A stretch of 64,000 nt of DNA from Adiantum capillus-veneris (taxonomy: Eukaryota; Streptophyta; Polypodiopsida; Polypodiales; Pteridaceae). The stretch is from contig CM043971.1 of the NCBI GenBank assembly GCA_014529385.2, positions 83,652,340 to 83,716,339 on the forward strand, given 5' to 3'. The notes beneath the pieces are model-generated. The model was not told where the DNA came from. It searched no databases and saw only the letters and a program-made list of their open reading frames with translations. Position 1 is the stretch's first letter. Every line of letters begins with the position of its first letter. Below, piece after piece: positions 58,961-64,000 of the stretch. A program made the translations under genes and the position numbers.

Positions 58961-60121
58961 AAGCTAGTTGTTCAAAATTCGATGATGTTTCCGCGTTGGA
59001 ATTTCTTTTCAAATTAGATGGATTTGGTCTCTTTGGACATTGATACCATCTATGGTCACTACTGCAAATTGTACATATTCCATCCTTCTTTGAAGTCGAA
59101 GAAACATTTGACAAGCGCCTTGCTGAGTATTAGAACGCCAATCTTGAGAAAAATCACGTCCTTTACCACGATCAAGTGGAGGAACATTTGAAGAAGATCT
59201 GCTTTGAGATTGTCGATCTTGAGAGTAGAACCTTGAAGTTGAATAAGGTGCTGTGGCTTGTTGTCTGAAGTGAGATTGGTGCTGTTGACTTTGGCTAAAG
59301 CTTTCTTTGCGATCGCGCTGTGAAAAGTGAGCGCTGTTTGAAGATCTATCACCAGGAAAAGAAATTTATGTAGGGCGTTGATTATCGCCAAGACGCTCAT
59401 CCAAGGTGGTAGGGTTGGATTTGCGCACATCGTCCTTCAGGGTTGGTTCAAGCCTGTTGATAAAATTGTGTAGTTTATCAGAGGGGCTGAGATTCTCCAT
59501 CTCCAGAGTTAGTCCTTGAAACTCTGTGATATACGCGGCCAAGGAACCTGTTTGGCTCAGGCGGCGAAGAGAGGACCAGGCATGAAAATCCGCATTGGTA
59601 GGTTTGAACGCTTTGCAAATAGCATGCCGGAATTTATCCCAAGAAGGTGTGTGCTTACCATTAGCAACTTGTCGTTGCCACCAAAGAAATGCCGTGTCCT
59701 TGAGCAAAGAACTAGCAAGTGCAACTTTTTACTCTCTACTAAGTCCGTGTTGGACAAGTAGACCTCCATTGTGAATAGCCATTGGTCCAACACGCGCTTG
59801 TCACGGTGACCATTATACGGTTCCGACAGTTTAACATCAAGCTTCTTCTTTTGTGCAATATTAAAATTTCTATAAAGTAATTGAAGTTCATAATTGTCTA
59901 CCTCATTAGTTGGATCTGTTTCGTTTGGTTCATCCACTGAAGCTTCGAGCAGCATTAGTCGTCCGAGAAGTCGTAGGACGTCTCCGAGAAATGTTTTGCG
60001 TATGCATCGGATCCAAGCGAGTGTGAAGTGATGCAAGGTTTGTGGAAAGTGTGGCCATCTGCTCCTTGATAAGAGTAAGGGCATCATCTGATTGACCTTC
60101 TCCGTCTTGAGAAGTCGGCAT
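58893..60121 (-). pseudogene. gag of element G, broken
   Basis: Minus strand, ATG at 60121. A short N-terminal helix region is followed by a frame change near 59960. Then comes PYNGHRDKRVLDQWLFTMEVYL near 59800, a typical start of the gag capsid domain. LWWQRQVANGKHTPSW and LRRLSQTGSLAAYI at 59707-59366 are its core. The C-terminal knuckle CTICSSDHRWYQC lies near 59065. Frames also shift near 59700 and 59370-59110. Confidence 0.85.
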
Positions 60122-61198
60122 GGTTACTTCTTAAAGTGAACTCGAATAGTGGAGGAGCGGGTTCTGGGATGGGTACTCAACTATGTTTGAAATGGGTTCG
60201 GATTCCGGAGTTGGGGAATCGGGAATTATTAGGATCTTTGCTCTAGAGAATCTAGAATCACAAACACTTCATTTGTAGGGAAATTCACCCGCAAGATTTC
60301 GTCGGGGAATCTCGTGTATTGTTTCGCGTCGGCCATGTGGGCGAAATGTCCTACGTAGAGAAGGTGCACACAGAGCAAGCGTTGGAGGGAGAGGCAGCGT
60401 AAGTGTTAAAAAAAAAAAAAAAAACGTAAGTTTAATTGAAAGGGCTTTCACGTGGGAGTTTTTTTTAAAAACATGGGTGTTGTCACATTGGGTTTAATTT
60501 TGGGGGAGGCCAGCCAATTTGAATATTTTATAATAAGGTAAATGTCAAATCGTAAGTGGCTGGCTGCTAGCGTAGAAAAATTACCCAGCGTTCAAATTCT
60601 CCAACGGAAAAGTGACCAGCGTAGAGGCTTTGCCGTTTAGGTATTGTTGTTGCTTGGGAGAGCGACTGTATGGGCATATTCAGCCAGCACAACTGTTTAG
60701 CCCAACGATTCCTCGCGTAAAGGTGCCAGCGTGGGATGTGTTTCCAGCAGATCACGTGAATGTTTTCAGTCCAGCGTTTCAGCAAATCAGCGTGATTTTA
60801 GGCCAGCGCTTTGCAAAAGGGCATGGCTCTCCGCGAAGAGGTGAGAGCGCCGGCGAAGGGGTGCGTGAAAATTTCAGCCAACCAGCTGATCGATTTGCAT
60901 AGAGGGGTACATCTCATGGAGGGGAAGGGGTGCGAGTGCGAGGCATACTACCCGAGAAAAGAGCACTCGAAGAGGCACCAACAAACGGGTTCTCGAAATG
61001 CACTGGATACGCAACCGACACACATCTGTGTTCTTTTCTTTATTTATATAAGTGAAACAAAAAGATACTTGTTACCTCATGCTCGCGTATGTGTGTGTAT
61101 ACCACCTTTCTTCTGCTTCTATACAACTCCGGGAGAGAGGATAGAGTGTAGCGACGAGGGTGAGAGGCTCACAACCTTCGGGTCTCAGAAGAAAATTT

Positions 61199-61210
61199 GC
61201 TCTGATACCA
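61199..61210 (-). promoter_or_regulatory. primer binding site of element G
   Basis: Minus-strand TGGTATCAGAGC, complementary to initiator-Met tRNA, one base inside the 5' LTR edge (61212). Confidence 0.95.
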
Positions 61211-61211
61211 C

Positions 61212-61640
61212 TGTGAGGATTAGTGGTGCTAATCCTATATTTAAGACTAAAACTTCATACTTAAGATCAAAGTGAGACTCAAGAGACTGAATGTGTGTTT
61301 GATTGATTGAATGAATGGTTCAAAATTGAGTACAATAGGCTCCTTATATAGGAGACGAAGAGTCACAAATGAAAAGACACGTCTCATGATGAAGAGACAT
61401 GACTTTAGATGTAAAGACACATCCTTTCCGCGAAGAGCTGCAACCATTGGACCAAGAGTTGCAATCGTAGAGGGAAGGGGTGTGACCAGTCATCGAAGGA
61501 GTGTGGCTTTTGGCGAAGAGGCATGTCTCTTGAGCGAAAGGTCGTGACCATCCAAGCGTAGGGGTCCTCCTTGGCATGGCACTTTGCGTATCTGCAACTA
61601 GGAGTAGATGTAATATTGTAACATAGTCACAATCGTGACA
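61212..61640 (-). repeat. 5' LTR of element G
   Basis: 429 bp, partner of 57311-57739. Confidence 0.93.
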
Positions 61641-61880
61641 GCTTCCACCCGTTCTTGTTGATGTGTCTCCTCTGCGTCCAGACGCTCTTGTCGCCGAGCT
61701 TCATCTTGCCGCATCATTATCTTCATCATCATGCGCATCAGGGCATCCGTGGGATTTGGTGATGAAGGAGGAGGGGTTGGGGGAGGGCTACGATGATCCA
61801 TAGGGGGCACTTGCTTGCCTTCTTGATTGGTGGAGGTCTCCATAACGCTACGAGTCTTGACCATGCAAGGATTTCTCCTC
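61641..61880 (-). pseudogene. gag N-terminus of gypsy F
   Basis: Minus strand, initiating near 61864. A Pro-rich segment is followed by a charged helix (DEARRQERLDAEETHQQE) that runs into the insertion of element G and resumes at 57310 with similar Ala/Glu/Arg-rich sequence. Confidence 0.75.
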
Positions 61881-62130
61881 TTGGTTCAAGGAAGGTCGTA
61901 GACTAATCTTCAGGAGACTATCTACCCCCTCGTCGGCTCACCCCGCATGCAACACCCTCTACAATCGGTTGCTATTTTCCGACGCTCAAGGCGCACGGCT
62001 CTACGCACAATGGCAGGCCTCTTGTTCCAAGAGTGGGAGGAGTATATACCGAAGGGTTGCAAACACAACCAAAAACACAAGAGAGAAAAAAAACTTTTTG
62101 GGCATTAGCGGATTAGTGCAAAATCTTCAA

Positions 62131-62142
62131 GCTCTGATACCA
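62131..62142 (-). promoter_or_regulatory. primer binding site of gypsy F
   Basis: Minus-strand TGGTATCAGAGC, one base from the LTR edge at 62144. It defines the 5' end of F's internal region. Confidence 0.93.
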
Positions 62143-62143
62143 A

Positions 62144-62575
62144 TGTCAAGTGCAGTGGAATGGAAATGGTGAAGATGTAGTTTTACACTTCCACAAATCC
62201 TTCAACTTCTTTCCTTGCGTTAGTGATTCTTTTTAGCTTCATTGATGGTTCCTTTTAATTTCCCTTGAAGAGAGGGGTTGAGAGAGTGCAATAGAGATGT
62301 GTAGACGCAGAGAGAAAGAGAGAGCGATACCCGATGGGGTCCCAACCAACCCTCTCAAGGGCCCCCACACGTTGCCAATGTGGTATGTGCTTTAGATTGC
62401 GTAAATGGAATGTATACACAATGCAGACTCTATTTGACTCAAGGGATGACTGTCGCCATAGTAACTCCTTTGAAAGAGGCATCTCCAGGGCTGACTTGAT
62501 GCGCCTCGTATCCTCCTCGATGTGGGAATGATGGATGAACACCATGGGCTGATTTGCACTCCCGATGTGAGAGGG
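62144..62575 (-). repeat. 5' LTR of gypsy F (at least this part)
   Basis: Starts TGTCAAGTGC on the plus strand beside the primer site. It is homologous to 35478-36125 inside gypsy B. The upper boundary is not fixed; the LTR may extend toward about 63050. The 206-codon minus-strand frame over it is not a gene. Confidence 0.7.
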
Positions 62576-63316
62576 ATGAAGGATTGAAAACGCAGATCTC
62601 GATGATGCCGATGATGGACAGCAATGGAACACTCGATGCCGGTGAGGGAATGGCCGAGGGGAGGCTCGATGGGCTACCGAAGTACTGAACTGCAACGGGA
62701 AACGCGCGTAGGCAACTTTCGAGACGATCCGTCGCGAGAGGATGGGTCCAAAAAACGCCAAGACTGAAGGCAAGACACGTTGGCTGATCTGCTGCTTGGC
62801 TGGTGGCGATGGTGCAATCTGAAAACGTTGGCTGATGGGAGCCAGGTGATCTCCTCTAAGCTTGCGCTTCTTCACTTACTTCAAAAGGCTAGGCTCATGC
62901 CGCTTAAGAATTGGTTAGTACCTGGGTCGGGCAAACCGTCCACCAATTCCAACAAAATAAATCATAAATTATTTATTTCAATAAACTGGAACGGGGTCAA
63001 AACTGGGTGCAAACTGTGCATATCTGCTGATCTGGGAATCCGATGACGTGCGGACTGGTGCATCGGGTTCCTCTAACCTAAAATTACATGCTCGTCATAC
63101 CAGATGCCCATTGTAGTGTAATAACATTTGTCAAAACGTGTATACAAACCATTTATGCAAGAGGGTTCCAAAACTGGAAAACCTAATCTAATGGATTCGT
63201 CCGGACATGTAGGTCCTGCGAACATGCTCACAAAATTGTTGGTATTAATCCTCCTAGGATTCTAGACATCCCTATCTAGGAAGAAGGGGAAAACTGGCTC
63301 TGGAAGTCAATGAAGC
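62576..63316. other. possible LTR remainder and unassigned DNA
   Basis: No gene recognised. The first part may be the rest of F's LTR; the rest has no assignable structure. Confidence 0.4.
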
Positions 63317-64000
63317 ATGTCCACGTGGCACATAGAGCCATGTGCACGTGACAAGGCTATAGGGTTTTACATGTTTCAACAACCTGAAAAGTGGCTATCA
63401 TCAGATCAGGATCGCTCCTGGAGATGTAGCGATCCTAGAGATGTATACAAGGCTGCATTCAAGATGTACTTTGGATTGTACGAGTATTTGGTGATGCCTT
63501 TTGGTCTCACAAATGCTCCTGCAACGTTCAATAGGATGATGGATAGGATGTTTAGAGAGTATCTGTCATTTGTGGGCACCTTTTCGACGACGTCATTGTA
63601 TTCCATAAGAGTGAAGCAGAGCACAGACACAATTTGTTACAGGTTTTCTAGGCACTGCTGCAACATCGACTGGCAGTTAATGGGAAAAGAAACGAGTTTT
63701 TCTTGCTAGAAATACACTTTTTGTGACACATTGTCTTTGTGGAGAAAATGGACCCGGCCAAGGTTGAAACCATTTGAGACCGGCCAGATTTGAAGAATGT
63801 TCATGAAGTTCGAAGCTTTTTGGGTTTGTGCTCCTATTATCGGTCGGGGGTTCATTTGAAAATTTGCAGAGATTGCCTTTTTGTTGCACAAAAAGGCGTT
63901 ACTTTTTCTTGGGGACCATGTGAGATTGCAGCCTTTAAGACTCAAAGAAAACGGGTCCAGTATTGGTATTACTAGACTTGCAAAAGCCATTTGAAGTCTA
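63317..64000 (+). pseudogene. gypsy RT fragment at right edge
   Basis: Plus strand. A conserved RT block [21 protein letters not shown] lies near 63475-63535 and an FVGTF region near 63570, where the catalytic FFDD motif is frameshifted. IHFL near 63710 and VRSFLGLCSYYR near 63805 mark the RT-to-RNase H connection. Many shifts and stops. It is related to the RT of gypsy C and runs off the window. Confidence 0.85.

Larger units (their letters stand above)
57311..61640 (-). mobile_element. Gag-protease-only LTR element G
   Basis: A 4.33-kb minus-strand element with two 429-bp LTRs (TGTGAGG...GTGACA on the plus strand). It has an initiator-Met tRNA primer site (61199-61210), a polypurine tract beside the 3' LTR (57740-57755), and flanking GCTTT (57306-57310) and GCTTC (61641-61645), a duplication with one C/T difference. 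It encodes gag, a zinc knuckle and an aspartic protease but has no room for RT, RNase H or integrase. It therefore depended on enzymes from another element, as described for TR-GAG type elements. It interrupts the gag of gypsy F. Confidence 0.9.

Noticed and set aside
62255-62875. 206-codon minus-strand frame
   Set aside because: Lies over the F-family LTR; the copy of this LTR in gypsy B does not preserve the frame.

Overview
This window looks like nuclear DNA of a land plant with a large, retrotransposon-packed genome. The host is most likely a fern or another plant with very long introns, but that placement is an inference and weak. The only recognisable host gene is the 5' half of ATG7, the E1-like enzyme of autophagy. 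Six exons between 32695 and 41999 have clean GT/AG junctions and compatible phases. They encode only the N-terminal domain (about 293 residues). Intron 3 is 8.1 kb and filled with gypsy debris. After exon 6 no further ATG7 exon is visible for 22 kb, so the gene either continues past the window through a giant intron or has been broken.

Layout: 1-3480 is non-genic with microsatellites. 3683-23035 holds two head-to-tail copies of a Penelope-like element (PLE). The second copy is split by a full-length Ty3/gypsy element (A, 4964-13388) and by a full-length Ty1/copia element (16705-22245). The first copy still carries the empty copia target site. 23080-30700 has a decayed MULE (Mutator-like) transposase on the plus strand. 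Two tandem repeat arrays follow (27201-28290), then a decayed Ulp1/C48 cysteine protease gene on the minus strand. 32000-32380 has an imperfect inverted repeat with a tRNA-like promoter fragment just upstream of ATG7.

33928-40478 (inside ATG7 intron 3) has gypsy remnants B and E on the minus strand. 42100-43330 has two LINE tails. From 43880 to beyond 62144 there is a nest. An old minus-strand gypsy element (F) was entered by chromovirus-like gypsy C (44415-56150) and by a Gag-protease-only element G (57311-61640). The 5' LTR of C was itself entered by two LTR-like insertions, H (51968-53261) and I (53958-55906). Five-base target duplications support A, copia, C, G, H and I. A plus-strand gypsy RT fragment runs off the right edge.

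All recognisable transposon genes are damaged. In element A and in copia, every premature stop I could place can be explained by a C-to-T change at a Gln or Arg codon, as expected from deamination of methylated cytosine. There is no bacterial-style operon; the genes do not act together beyond the internal logic of each transposon.
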